Origin: Octadecabacter sp.
Lineage (GTDB): Bacteria > Pseudomonadota > Alphaproteobacteria > Rhodobacterales > Rhodobacteraceae
Length of the DNA stretch: 5,975 nt
NCBI GenBank assembly: GCA_003533975.1
Contig: DQCL01000030.1
Location: forward strand, 1-5,975
Direction: 5' to 3'
Positions within the stretch are counted from its first letter, which is position 1, and every line of letters starts with the position of its first letter. A program made the position numbers and the translations under genes. Below the pieces are notes generated by a model, which made no database searches, had not been told where the DNA came from, and saw nothing but the letters and a program-made list of their open reading frames with translations. Positions 5,619 through 5,975 of this stretch are shown in pieces.

Positions 5619-5975
5619 AGGATCGCCTTTCCAAATACGGGCGTTGACGGGGCCGCCATATCGCGGGCATCCATGGGATCGGCACCGGCGGCCAGCGCGC
5701 CTGCTTCTACCGCTAGAGAAAATGCGCGTGCCATCACCACGGGGTCGCCCGCCTTTGCAACGGCAGTGTTCAATAGGACCGCGTCATAGCCCATCTCCAT
5801 CGCTTGGGCCGCGTGCGACGGCAGGCCCAGACCTGCATCAACGACCAAAGGAATGCCCGGGAAATGCGCACGCAAGCTGCGCAAACCATAAATGTTATTC
5901 AGGCCCAACCCCGTGCCAATGGGCGCACCCCACGGCATCAAGACTTTGCAGCCGACCTCAACCAGCCGTTCGCAG
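5615..5975 (-). CDS. thiG: Thiazole synthase ThiG, C-terminal part (5' end cut by window edge)
   Basis: ThiG is the cytoplasmic TIM-barrel enzyme that builds the thiazole phosphate of thiamin from 1-deoxy-D-xylulose 5-phosphate, dehydroglycine (iminoglycine) and the thiocarboxylate of ThiS. About 119 C-terminal residues are visible, so roughly half of a usual 250-260 residue protein is missing to the right. The frame stays open to position 5975, and the TTG/ATG near 5941 are internal codons, not the start. Recognisable blocks in order are [34 protein letters not shown] and [15 protein letters not shown], then the usual helix [12 protein letters not shown]. These correspond to the phosphate-binding and late barrel strands of ThiG. 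The stop TGA overlaps the ATG of thiE by four bases. Identification is firm; nothing can be said about the N-terminal half, including the lysine that forms the imine with the sugar. Confidence 0.96.
   Translation of the reverse strand, partial: CERLVEVGCKVLMPWGAPIGTGLGLNNIYGLRSLRAHFPGIPLVVDAGLGLPSHAAQAMEMGYDAVLLNTAVAKAGDPVVMARAFSLAVEAGALAAGADPMDARDMAAPSTPVFGKAIL

Overview
The window is the 3' part of a thiamin (vitamin B1) operon, all on the minus strand. It covers eight genes, from a partial thiG at the right edge to an ABC permease that ends at position 370. Gene content, moderately high GC, TGA stops and 4-base overlaps fit an alphaproteobacterium, most likely Rhodobacterales (roseobacter-like). 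That placement rests on gene order and protein style, not on a database match.

Reading in the direction of transcription (right to left), the first module is thiazole synthesis and coupling. It holds thiG (partial; makes the thiazole phosphate), thiE (joins pyrimidine and thiazole) and a ThiF-type E1-like adenylyltransferase fused to a short rhodanese domain, which would activate ThiS and supply sulfur. thiS and thiO are not in the window and could lie just upstream.

The second module is pyrimidine salvage: thiY (periplasmic binding protein), a cysteine-type TenA, thiZ (ATPase), a second TenA of the cysteine-less glutamate type (TenA_E), and thiX (permease). Together these look like a ThiXYZ importer for N-formyl-4-amino-5-aminomethyl-2-methylpyrimidine or amino-HMP, with hydrolases converting the cargo to HMP. 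No YlmB deformylase gene is present in the window. The TenA_E protein is a reasonable candidate for that step.

Six of the seven gene junctions are 4-base ATGA/GTGA overlaps, so translation is probably coupled. The exception is thiF-thiY, a 10-base gap with the best Shine-Dalgarno of the window, exactly at the boundary of the two modules. No promoter, TPP riboswitch or clear terminator is visible. Any riboswitch should be upstream of the right edge.

Positions 1-369, downstream of the operon, hold no gene I can support. They contain imperfect repeats and one 9-bp inverted repeat that may be remnants of a dispersed non-coding element.
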